A DNA stretch of 64,000 nt, from the NCBI RefSeq assembly GCF_037975245.1, contig NC_092582.1, forward strand, positions 26,352,077 to 26,416,076. Direction: 5' to 3'. This stretch comes from Apostichopus japonicus. Taxonomy: Eukaryota > Echinodermata > Holothuroidea > Aspidochirotida > Stichopodidae. Below, in pieces: positions 24,135 to 36,531 of the stretch. Below the pieces are notes generated by a model. The model searched no databases. It was given only the letters and a program-made list of their open reading frames with translations, and was not told the DNA's origin. Each line of letters starts with the position of its first letter. Within the stretch, counting starts at the first letter, position 1. Position numbers and translations under genes: made by a program.

Positions 24135-24459
24135 GTTTGTTAGAGCCGTTGAATAATGGACGGATCTTCCAAATGGTAGGTGACCGAAAGTGTCACCGGA
24201 AGCAAGTTCTGGGAGAGGGATAGAAATACTGTGTGTGTATGTGCGTGTGTGTCTGCGCGTGTGTCGTTACATGTCAATTTTGTGTCAAAAGGTTCTCCTA
24301 AACAACGGCTCAATCGATTTTCTTCGAACATATATTTGGAAGGTGCCACATGATATGAGCGATAGTATGAATGGTTAGATGGGTGGTAATATAAATATAC
24401 ATCAAGGGTATAAAACATTGAATTAAATTGCAACCACACATCCCTTACCAAAATCCCAG

Positions 24460-24740
24460 ATTTGGGCCAGATATAAGAATCCAGATCTGGCCCAGATCTG
24501 GAATATCAATCTGGGCTTGATCTGCTCCAGATCTGGAATTTATATCTGGCCAGATAAAAAAAGGGCAGATATAACTTGATATAAAATAAAGTTGGCCCAT
24601 ATAAAATTTTATCTGGTAAAAATTTATTGCTTACGTATCTGTATCTGGATAAATCTGTATCTGGATTGACTGTTTATCCAGTTATACCTGACTTTATTTG
24701 ACCAGATAAATCTTTATCTGCATATCTTTGGAATAACTGT
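24460..24740. repeat. Cluster of CCAGATCTGG / TTTATCTGG inverted words
   Basis: CAGATCTGG, CCAGATA and TATCTGG recur on both strands over about 280 bp, giving a self-complementary region. It is probably a degraded foldback element; its limits are not clear. Confidence 0.4.
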
Positions 24741-25427
24741 ATGTAAGCGGGTTATGTCAATCAAATAGGAAAGAAGTAGCCAAACCTGGACTAGCATTGA
24801 TCAGTTATCTCTGTTCTGGTATTATCTTTATACATATGTCTAAAGATTATAGGCTATCATGCAGGTAATAAGAGTACGTAGTCTATGTGTTTACCCTGGT
24901 AACTGAAATCCAGGTCAAGTGCATAGTTTTAGCATGAAGCAAAAAATGTACCCAACTCAGTCTTCGACTCCTAAGGCGCCCCGTAGGCCTATACGGTATT
25001 GAAGACGGTCAGAATTAAAGGTCATGCAGAGGTCAAATGAAGCGATACGCGACTTTTGTGTATGAATACGAAGTCAAATCTTGAGAACTTTGTAAAACCG
25101 TCACAGTAAGTTCAGTATTAATTATCAAAAGATGGACCGAGTCAGGTTAATATTTACCTGTTTGTTATAGCCTCTATATGACACACATTTGTTTGGAAAA
25201 GTAGTCCATATCTGCAATGTCATGCAGCGAGAACACACCACTCTTTTCCCACCACCAACCACACCAATCTTTTGGTTTCTCTCGATGTTTCGTGCACATC
25301 CATATTTGAAGTTACTGTTTAATTTTGATGAAACCACTTGATTTTATGCATGGAAGTATTTCCTGTCAGATAATATTTCCACGATTTAACCTCGGGGGTC
25401 AATCCATACAGTTGAATCGTTGAAAGT
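24741..25427. other. Spacer, no gene seen
   Basis: Only short frames without resemblance to known proteins. Confidence 0.4.
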
Positions 25428-25703
25428 TGGGACGGCCCGCGTATTTTTTTTCCCAGGACGAACGTGGGCATTGGCCAATCAAATCCATGGATTCCAAACA
25501 TGTGACGCTTTTTCAAAAAACATGTTCTGAATCTTTTTTTCCTAGTTTTGATCCCAGATTATGAACGACAATCCTTTATTTTCATAGTACGCGAAACCCT
25601 AACCCACTTTCTAAACCTTAACTCTGATTTCAAACGAATTTGTAAATTCCTGAAAAACCTGAAACCCACGTTCGTCCTGGGGAAAAAAAAAGCGGACGGC
25701 CCA
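25428..25703. mobile_element. 276-bp MITE-like element with about 38-bp inverted ends
   Basis: The left end TGGGACGGCCCGCG, a T run, then CCAGGACGAACGTGGG matches the reverse complement of the right end (TGGGCCGTCCGC, T run, CCAGGACGAACGTGGG). No target-site duplication identified; non-coding. Confidence 0.65.
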
Positions 25704-26049
25704 GTGTATCAATATGACAGATCACCTGATAACTGTGTTTGCGTAGACAGGTTACGGAATGACCGGACTGAACCTGGCCGACAGAGCTAGCAAACAGCAA
25801 ATTATACTCTAAAGTAGGTATAATGCGATCACCTGGCTGTAACGTGACAAACCGTGTGAATGATGAAGGCAAAGTGGGTAATATAGGATAGCATACAGTA
25901 ACACTTGGAAGAGTCCAAGTTAACGTGTTTTCTATTTATGCAAGTGCGTTGATTGTCCAAACAATTCAAATTACAATTCTCAATACTGGCGTACACATGA
26001 TTGACAAGGTGGAGAAGGGGTGGGGAGGGACTTTTTTCACGAATGAATC

Positions 26050-29000
26050 AATACAAACCTTAATACTACCCGAATCAAGCAGAACAGCAAAAACTGTGGA
26101 CTTCCAATAATTGCTAAGTAAATCAAACAGTATCACAATTTTGTCTAATTAAATGACCATCATATATCAGAATGCAAGGCACATTTTTCTTTAGTTTTGT
26201 TGAGTTTTCATGACAATCGAAGTGGGTCTACTATCAGCAGCAGGCGCATTCCGGCAGCGCCCTCATCTCCTACTTGCAAAAAATACTACACTAAACAGCG
26301 AAAACAGCCAAAATGACAACCCCATTTAATTGCTCAATTTAACCCCGTGATAATTTTTGTGCCAGCAATTGACCATCATAAATGAATGTAGGGGACATTA
26401 TTCTTTCATTTTCATGACTTTTCATGACAATCGAAGGGGGTCTACTATCAGCAGCAGGCGGATTCCGGCAGCGCCCTCATCGGCTCAATGCAAAAATACT
26501 ACACTAAACAGCGAAAACAGCTATAATGGCAACCCCCATTAATTGCTCAATTTAACCCCGTGATAATTTTTTTTCCATCAAATGACCATCATAAATGAAT
26601 GTAAAGGACATTATTCTTTCGTTTTCATGACTTTTCATGACAATCGAAGGGGGTCTACTATCAGCAGCAGGCGCATTCCGACAGCGCCCTCATCGGCTAG
26701 TTGCAAAAATTATACACTAAACAGCGAAATCAGCCAAAATGACAACCCCAATTAATTGCTCAATTTAACCCCGTGATAATTTTTGTGCCATCAAATGACC
26801 ATCATAAATGACTGTAGGGGACACTACTCTTTCGTTTTCATGACTTTTCATGACAATCGAAGGGGGTCTACTATCAGCAGCAGGCGGATTCCGGCAGCGC
26901 CCTCATCTCCTACTTGCAAAAAATACTACACTAAACAGCGAAAACAGCCAAAATGACAACCCCAATTAATTGCTCAATTTAATCCCGTGATAATTTTTGT
27001 GCCATCAAATGACCTTTCTCAATGCATTTGAGGGACATTATTCTCTCGTTTTCATGACATTTCATGACAATCGAAGGGGGTCTACTATCAGCAGCAGGCG
27101 GATTCCGGCAGCGCCATCATCAGCTAGTTGCAAAAATACTACACTAAAGAGCAAAAACAGCCAAAATGACAACCCCCATTAATTGCTCAATTTAACCCCG
27201 TGATAATTTTTTTGCCATCAAATGACCATTCTCTATGCATTTAAGGGACATAATTCCCTCGTTTTCATGACTTTTCATAACAATCGAAGGGGGTCTACTA
27301 TCAGCAGCAGGCGGATTCCGGCAGCGCCCTCATCGGCTAGTTGCAAAAATACTACATTAAAGGGCGAAAAAAAGCCAAAATGACAACCCCAATTAATTGC
27401 TCAATTTAACCCAGTGATAATTTTTTTGCCATCAAATGACCATCATAAATGAATGTAAAGGACATTATTCTTTCGTTTTCATGACTTTTCATGACAATCG
27501 AAGGGGGTCTACTATCAGCAGCAGGCGCATTCCGGCAGCGCCCTCATCGGCTAGTTGCAAAAATTATACACTAAACAGCGAAATCAGCCAAAATGACAAC
27601 CCCAATTAATTGCTCAATTTAACCCCGTGATAATTTTTGTGCCATCAAATGACCATCATAAATGACTGTAGGGGACACTACTCTTTCGTTTTCATGACTT
27701 TTCATGACAATCGAAGGGGGTCTACTATCAGCAGCAGGCGGATTCCGGCAGCGCCCTCATCTCCTACTTGCAAAAAATACTACACTAAACAGCGAAAACA
27801 GCCAAAATGACAACCCCAATTAATTGCTCAATTTAATCCCGTGATAATTTTTGTGCCATCAAATGACATTTCTCAATGCATTTGAGGGACATTATTCTTT
27901 CGTTTTCATGACATTTCATGACAATCGAAGGGGGTCTACTATCAGCAGCAGGCGGATTCCGGCAGCGCCATCATCAGCTAGTTGCAAAAATACTACACTA
28001 AAGAGCAAAAACAGCCAAAATGACAACCCCCATTAATTGCTCAATTTAACCCCGTGATAATTTTTTTGCCATCAAATGACCATTCTCTATGCATTTAAGG
28101 GACATAATTCCCTCGTTTTCATGACTTTTCATAACAATCGAAGGGGGTCTACTATCAGCAGCAGGCGGATTCCGGCAGCGCCCTCATCTCCTACTTGCAA
28201 AAAATACTACACTAAACAGCGAAAACAGCCAAAATGACAACCCCAATTAATTGCTCAATTTAACCCCGTGATAATTTTTGTGCCATCAATTGACCATCAT
28301 AAATGAACGTAAAGGACATTATTCTTTCGTTTTCATGACTTTTCATGACAATCGAAGGGGGTCTACTATCAGCAGCAGGCCCATTCCGACAGCGCCATAA
28401 TCGGCTAGTTGCAAAAATACTACACTAAACAGCGAAAACAGCTATAATGGCAACCCCCATTAATTGCTCAATTTAACACCGTGATAATTTTTGTGCCATC
28501 AAATGAATATCATAAATGACTGTAGGGGACACTACTCTTTCGTTTTCATGACTTTTTATGACAATCGAAGGGGGTCTACTATCAGCAGCAGGCGCATTCC
28601 CGCAGCGCCCTCATCGGCTAGTTGCAAAAATTATACACTAAACAGCGAAAACAGCCAAAATGACAACCCCAATTAATTGCTCAATTTAACCCCGTGATAA
28701 TTTTTGTGCCATCAAATGACCATCATAAATGACTGTAGGGGACACTACTCTTTCGTTTTCATGACTTTTCATGACAATCGAAGGGGGTCTACTATCAGCA
28801 GCAGGCGGATTCCGGCAGCGCCCTCATCTCCTACTTGCAAAAAATACTACACTAAACAGCGAAAACAGCCAAAATGACAACCCCAATTAATTGCTCAATT
28901 TAACCCCGTGATAATTTTTGTGCCATCAATTGACCATCATAAATGAACGTAAAGGACATTATTCTTTCGTTTTCATGACTTTTCATGACAATCGAAGGGG

Positions 29001-32000
29001 GTCTACTATCAGCAGCAGACGCATTCCCGCAGCGCCCTCATCGGCTAGTTGCAAAAATACTACACTAAACAGCGAAAACAGCCAAAATGACAACCCCAAT
29101 TAATTGCTCAATTTAACCCCGTGATAACTTTTCTGCCATCAAATGACCATCATAAATGAATGTAAAGTACACTACTCTTTCGTTTTCATGACATTTCATG
29201 ACAATCGAAGGGGGTCTACTATCAGCAGCAGGCGCATTCCGGCAGCGCCATCATCAGCTAGTTGCAAAAATACTACACTAAAGAGCGAAAACAGCAAAAT
29301 TGACAACCCCCATTAATTGCTCAATTTAACCCCGTGATAATTTTTGTGCCAGCAAATGACCATTCTCAATCCATTTAAGGGACATAATTCTCTCGTTTTC
29401 ATGACTTTTCATAACAATCGAAGGGGGTCTACTATCAGCAGCAGGCGGATTCCGGCAGCGCCCTCATCCGATCCATGCAAAGTACTACACTAAACAGCGA
29501 AAACAGCTAAAATGACAACCCCCATTAATTGCTCAATTTAACACCGTGATAATTTTTGTGCCATCAAATGACCATCATAAATGAATGTAAAGGACATTAT
29601 TCTTTCGTTTTCATGACTTTTCATGACAATCGAAGGGGGTCTACTATCAGCAGCAGGCGCATTCCGGCAGCGCCCTCATCGGCTAGTTGCAAAAATTATA
29701 CACTAAACAGCGAAAACAGCCAAAATGAAAACCCCAATTAATTGCTCAATTTAACCCCGTGATAATTTTTATGCCATCAAATGACCATCATAAATGACTG
29801 TAGGGGACACTACTCTTTCGTTTTCATGACTTTTCATGACAATCGAAGGGGGTCTACTATCAGCAGCAGGCGCATTCCGGCAGCGCCCTCATCGGCTAGT
29901 TGCAAAAATTATACACTAAACAGCGAAAACAGCCAAAATGACAACCCCAATTAATTGCTCAATTTAACCCCGTGATAATTTTTGTGCCATCAAATGACCA
30001 TCATAAATGACTGTAGGGGACACTACTCTTTCGTTTTCATGACTTTTCATGACAATCGAAGGGGGTCTACTATCAGCAGCAGGCGGATTCCGGCAGCGCC
30101 CTCATCTCCTACTTGCAAAAAATACTACACTAAACAGCGAAAACAGCCAAAATGACAACCCCAATTAATTGCTCAATTTAATCCCGTGATAATTTTTGTG
30201 CCATCAAATGACCTTTCTCAATGCATTTGAGGGACATTATTCTCTCGTTTTCATGACATTTCATGACAATCGAAGGGGGTCTACTATCAGCAGCAGGCGG
30301 ATTCCGGCAGCGCCATCATCAGCTAGTTGCAAAAATACTACACTAAAGAGCAAAAACAGCCAAAATGACAACCCCCATTAATTGCTCAATTTAACCCCGT
30401 GATAATTTTTTTGCCATCAAATGACCATTCTCTATGCATTTAAGGGACATAATTCCCTCGTTTTCATGACTTTTCATAACAATCGAAGGGGGTCTACTAT
30501 CAGCAGCAGGCGGATTCCGGCAGCGCCCTCATCGGCTAGTTGCAAAAATACTACATTAAAGGGCGAAAAAAAGCCAAAATGACAACCCCCATTAATTGCT
30601 CAATTTAACCCCGTGATAATTTTTGTGCCATCAATTGACCATCATAAATGAACGTAAAGGACATTATTCTTTCGTTTTCATGACTTTTCATGACAATCGA
30701 AGGGGGTCTACTATCAGCAGCAGGCGGATTCCGGCAGCGCCATCATCGGCTAGTTGCAAAAATACTACACTAAACAGCGAAAACAGCTATAATGGCAACC
30801 CCCATTAATTGCTCAATTTAACCCCGTGATAATTTTTGTGCCATCAAATGACCATCATAAATGAATGTAAAGGACATTATTCTTTCGTTTTCATGACTTT
30901 TCATGACAATCGAAGGGGGTCTACTATCAGCAGCAGGCGGATTCCGGCAGCGCCCTCATCTCCTACTTGCAAAAAATACTACACTAAACAGCGAAAACAG
31001 CCAAAATGACAACCCCAATTAATTGCTCAATTTAACACCGTGATAATTTTTGTGCCATCAAATGACCATCATAAATGACTGTAGGGGACACTTTTCTTTC
31101 GTTTTCATGACTTTTCATGACAATCGAAGGGGGTCTACTATCAGCAGCAGGCGGATTCCGGCAGCGCCCTCATCTCCTACTTGCAAAAAATACTACACTA
31201 AACAGCGAAAACAGCCAAAATGACAACCCCAATTAATTGCTCAATTTAACCCCGTGATAATTTTTGTGCCATCAATTGACCATCATAAATGAACGTAAAG
31301 GACATTATTCTTTCGTTTTCTTGACTTTTCATGACAATCGAAGGGGGTCTACTATCAGCAGCAGGCCCATTCCGGCAGCGCCATCATCGGCTAGTTGCAA
31401 AAATACTACACTAAACAGCAAAAACAGCTATAATGGCAACCCCCATTAATTGCTCAATTTAACCCCGTGATAATTTTTGTGCCATCAAATGACCATCATA
31501 AATGAATGTAAAGGACATTATTCTTTCGTTTTCATGACTTTTCATGACAATCGAAGGGGGTCTACTATCAGCAGCAGGCGCATTCCGGCAGCGCCCTCAT
31601 CTCCTACTTGCAAAAAATACTACACTAAACAGCGAAAACAGCCAAAATGACAACCCCAATTAATTGCTCAATTTAACCCCGTGATAATTTTTGTGCCATC
31701 AAATGACCATCATAAATGACTGTAGGGGACACTACTCTTTCGTTTTCATGACATTTCATGACAATCGAAGGGGGTCTACTATCAGCAGCAGGCGGATTCC
31801 GGCAGCGCCCTCATCTCCTACTTGCAAAAAATACTACACTAAACAGCGAAAACAGCCAAAATGACAACCCCAATTAATTGCTCAATTTAACCCCGTGATA
31901 ATTTTTGTGCCATCAATTGACCATCATAAATGAACGTAAAGGACATTATTCTTTCGTTTTCATGACTTTTCATGACAATCGAAGGGGGTCTACTATCAGC

Positions 32001-34441
32001 TGCAGGCGCATTCCCGCAGCGCCCTCATCGGCTAGTTGCAAAAATTATACACTAAACAGCGAAAACAGCCAAAATGACAACCCCAATTAATTGCTCAATT
32101 TAACCCCGTGATAATTTTTGTGCCATCAAATGACCATCATAAATGAATGTAAAGGACACTACTCTTTCGTTTCCATGACTTTTCATGACAATCGAAGGGG
32201 GTCTACTATCAGCAGCAGGCGCATTCCGGCAGCGCCATCATCAGCTAGTTGCAAAAATACTACACTAAAGAGCAAAAACAGCCAAAATGACAACCCCCAT
32301 TAATTGCTCAATTTAACCCCGTGATAATTTTTTTGCCATCAAATGACCATTCTCTATGCATTTAAGGGACATAATTCCCTCGTTTTCATGACTTTTCATA
32401 ACAATCGAAGGGGGTCTACTATCAGCAGCAGGCGGATTCTGGCAGCGCCCTCATCGGCTAGTTGCAAAAATACTACATTAAAGGGCGAAAAAAAGCCAAA
32501 ATGACAACCCCCATTAATTGCTCAATTTAACCCCGTGATAATTTTTGTGCCATCAATTGACCATCATAAATGAACGTAAAGGACATTATTCTTTCGTTTT
32601 CATGACTTTTCATGACAATCGAAGGGGGTCTACTATCAGCAGCAGGCGGATTCCGGCAGCGCCATCATCGGCTAGTTGCAAAAATACTACACTAAACAGC
32701 GAAAACAGCTATAATGGCAACCCCCATTAATTGCTCAATTTAACCCCGTGATAATTTTTGTGCCATCAAATGACCATCATAAATGAATGTAAAGGACATT
32801 ATTCTTTCGTTTTCATGACTTTTCATGACAATCGAAGGGGGTCTACTATCAGCAGCAGGCGGATTCCGGCAGCGCCCTCATCTCCTACTTGCAAAAAATA
32901 CTACACTAAACAGCGAAAACAGCCAAAATGACAACCCCAATTAATTGCTCAATTTAACCCCGTGATAATTTTTGTGCCATCAATTGACCATCATAAATGA
33001 ACGTAAAGGACATTATTCTTTCGTTTTCTTGACTTTTCATGACAATCGAAGGGGGTCTACTATCAGCAGCAGGCTCATTCCGGCAGCGCCATCATCGGCT
33101 AGTTGCAAAAATACTACACTAAACAGCAAAAACAGCTATAATGGCAACCCCCATTAATTGCTCAATTTAACCCCGTGATAATTTTTGTGCCATCAAATGA
33201 CCATCATAAATGAATGTAAAGGACATTATTCTTTCGTTTTCATGATTTTTCATGACAATCGAAGGGGGTCTACTATCAGCAGCAGGCGCATTCCGGCAGC
33301 GCCCTCATCTCCTACTTGCAAAAAATACTACACTAAACAGCGAAAACAGCCAAAATGACAACCCCAATTAATTGCTCAATTTAACACCGTGATAATTTTT
33401 GTGCCATCAAATGACCATCATAAATGACTGTAGGGGACACTACTCTTTCGTTTTCATGACATTTCATGACAATCGAAGGGGGTCTACTATCAGCAGCAGG
33501 CGGATTCCGGCAGCGCCCTCATCTCCTACTTGCAAAAAATACTACACTAAACAGCGAAAACAGCCAAAATGACAACCCCAATTAATTGCTCAATTTAACC
33601 CCGTGATAATTTTTGTGCCATCAATTGACCATCATAAATGAACGTAAAGGACATTATTCTTTCGTTTTCATGACTTTTCATGACAATCGAAGGGGGTCTA
33701 CTATCAGCTGCAGGCGCATTCCCGCAGCGCCCTCATCGGCTAGTTGCAAAAATTATACACTAAACAGCGAAAACAGCCAAAATGACAACCCCAATTAATT
33801 GCTCAATTTAACCCCGTGATAATTTTTGTGCCATCAAATGACCATCATAAATGAATGTAAAGGACACTACTCTTTCGTTTCCATGACTTTTCATGACAAT
33901 CGAAGGGGGTCTACTATCAGCAGCAGGCGCATTCCGGCAGCGCCATCATCAGCTAGTTGCAAAAATACTACACTAAAGAGCGAAAACAGCAAAAATGACA
34001 ACCCCCATTAATTGCTCAATTTAACCCCGTGATAATTTTTGTGCCATCAAATGACCATTCTCTATGCATTTAAGGGACATAATTCCCTCGTTTTCATGAC
34101 TTTTCATAACGATCGAAGGGGGTCTACTATCAGCAGCAGGCGGATTCCGGCAGCGCCCTCATCGGCTCAATGCAAAAATACTACACTGAGGAGCGAAAAA
34201 AAGCAAAAATGACAACCCCAATTAATCGCTCAATATAACCCCGTGATAATTTTTGTGCCATCAAATGACCATTCTCAATGCATTTAATTAACATTTTTCT
34301 CTCGTTTTCATGACATTTCATGACAATCGAAGGGGGTCTACTATCAGCAGCAGGCGGATTCCGGCAGCGCCCTCATCGGCTAATTGCAAAAATACTACAA
34401 TAAAGAACAGAAACATCAACAATGACAGCCCCCATAATTGC
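26050..34441 (+). repeat. 213-bp satellite array, left arm (about 39 copies)
   Basis: A near-constant 213-214 bp unit repeats head to tail. Landmarks are GACAATCGAAGGGGGTCTAC, CAGCAGCAGGCG, TTCCGGCAGCGCC and CCGTGATAATTTTTGTGCC. Units differ in blocks, and the variants recur with larger periods: CAGCTGCAGG at about 31999 and 33707, and TTTCCATGAC at about 32170 and 33878, both 1708 bp (8 units) apart. An 854-bp (4-unit) block repeats near 26.6-28.3 kb. Outer and inner end units are the most diverged. Each unit holds a short open frame of about 57 codons (see findings), not counted as a gene. Confidence 0.95.
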
Positions 34442-36531
34442 TGTGAGACTTAACTATGTTGTTTGAAAGATAAGTTATTCGAAACGGGTTAACAAATTAC
34501 TATCACCAACCGTTGTGGAGTTATCAGCGTTTAACCGAAATTGGATAATTGGAACCGTTCACTTTAACTTTGAAGTTGCCTGAAAACTAGAGCTGTGGAT
34601 GTAAAAATTGCCCCAATCGTCTCTGTCGTTTATTGATCTACGAATTTATATTCTAATACTTTTCCTCTAAGTGAGGGCGCTATTTCATACAGCAATTTCC
34701 TATTTAATGAAATCATTAGAAATTTACGCAGGATATGTAAAATGTTTTTCCGTATCTGATGAGTGTATTTTAAAGTAAATTAAGACTCAGAATACTTTGT
34801 TATTAAGTGCACTTTATATTAAAGTAAAGTAACTACTAATTTAACATACTTTCTTTAGAGATGCCTTGGCACAAATTAATTCATTACACCATTAATACAA
34901 AATGTATGCGGTGAAAGTGTTGTGAAAACTTTCATAATGAACTACTCCGGTCTTCTACATAATCTGCATACACCATCCTATTGGCAACCGTCGGGGAAAA
35001 GAAGACAACACTGTGAAAATTAGTTTTCAAACATGCTTTCGGAGGTGGGGGATGTTGAGCCCATTCCATTTTAAAGTAGGTGTCTAGAAGTGCATGAGTG
35101 TCGTAGTTGATTACATTTGTCATTTTTCTTCTGTAAATTTAAAACGAGGTGGGAGGGGGGGGGGGTGGGTTGCACAATACATCCATAAAGGTGAATTTTC
35201 AAAACCTCCCAAAAGAAAGAGATTCTGTAGTAATTTTGTAATAGACAGAAAATGAAATGAAAAAGACATACTCAAATACACTCAAGAAAGATACAGTCGA
35301 CGAAATAATAAGCTTGCTACAGTTGCATTTATGTACAACTACTTTAATTAGTTCTTGCCACATACGCCATGCACGTTTCTGGCTTTATGTACATTACACA
35401 AAATGAAACTCGTTTCAACTTCTAGGTGCTGTTTTTTCTGCATTATTTAAAGTAGCACACCTTGTGAGGATACTCACATCATAAAATCAGGCACAAACTA
35501 TCCAGGTATACTTATTAAAACCACATCTCGGGAGCATGCTGGATGAGGAAGATAACAAATATTCAACATATTCATTTCACGGCAGTGCATTGCATGATGG
35601 GAAATATTCGTTTCACATAAAATTTGTTGATCAAAGCCTTTGTTTTTCTGTATTATCTAGACACACACGTAAATGGCACGTGTAAACACTTGGGTGTCTG
35701 TTTTTTTTTAAGTTTACTAAATCTAACCTGACACGGGGTGTTGTAAAATTCCGATGTCAAATAATGCATAACATTTAAGAAACAGCAAACATTTCGGTTG
35801 TATTTTTTGTGATATTATACCATGTAATAACCGTGCAGAAAGATGAATGAGGATGGAGGGCCCAAAGGCAGTCCAAAAATGAAATAAATGCAGAATGTAA
35901 ACCACCTCCATAAATTCTACGATCTTCTTTTTTCCATCGTTATTATTCCTCGCAAAGAACTATAGTCTTTGAAGATAGTTAAGATAGATACTTTGTGAAA
36001 AGAGAAAAGCAAATTACCATAAACATTATACTAGCATGAAGAAAACCTTCTTAAACATGTTTTCCTACCCACCCTGCAGGTTAGACCAGTAAACCGGTCT
36101 TAACTGAAGTCCTGCCTGTAAGACAGCTGATATTTGCAGACCTCATTGTAGCTTTTAATACGGTTTCTCTTAGTGTAATTTTCGATCTTAAGAATAAAGT
36201 TAATTTTACAGTAGAAATACACAGGACTTAAATGATTAATTCAGCGTGTTTACATGTACGATGCTTGTTGCAAAGTTGACATCAGAGTAAACAAGGTACT
36301 ATATAGACCAAATAAGGTTAAACAATTTTGCCATTAAATTACCGTCATAATCGAATGTAAGGGATATTATTGTTTTGTTTTAGTTACATATGGGATAATC
36401 AAATCGGATGTTTTTCTTTCGGTTACAAACGCTGGCCACACATACAACACACTACAAGGGGTTGCTCCCGTATACATAGCGCAGATGCTTAGTTTATAGT
36501 TTGACCTCTTATGTATTGATCATAGAAGCTC
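34442..36531. other. Core of the foldback element, left side; no gene seen
   Basis: AT-rich sequence between the left arm and the 3' end of the transposase-like gene. Only a lone satellite-unit relic at 36318-36382 stands out. It should contain the gene's 3' UTR; no poly(A) signal was fixed. Confidence 0.5.
36318..36382 (+). repeat. Solitary degenerate piece of the 213-bp satellite unit
   Basis: TTTTGCCATTAAATTACCGT, then a CATAAT-GAATGTAAGGG-like stretch and ATTATTGTTTTGTTTT, aligns to the part of the unit from TTTTTGTGCCATCAAATGACC to TTCTTTCGTTTTC. It lies about 1.9 kb inside the left arm, in the arm's orientation. Confidence 0.6.

Noticed and set aside
26050-34441. CRISPR-like regular repetition
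   Set aside because: The repeats are head-to-tail with no unique spacers, the unit is 213 bp, and the genome is eukaryotic. It is a satellite.
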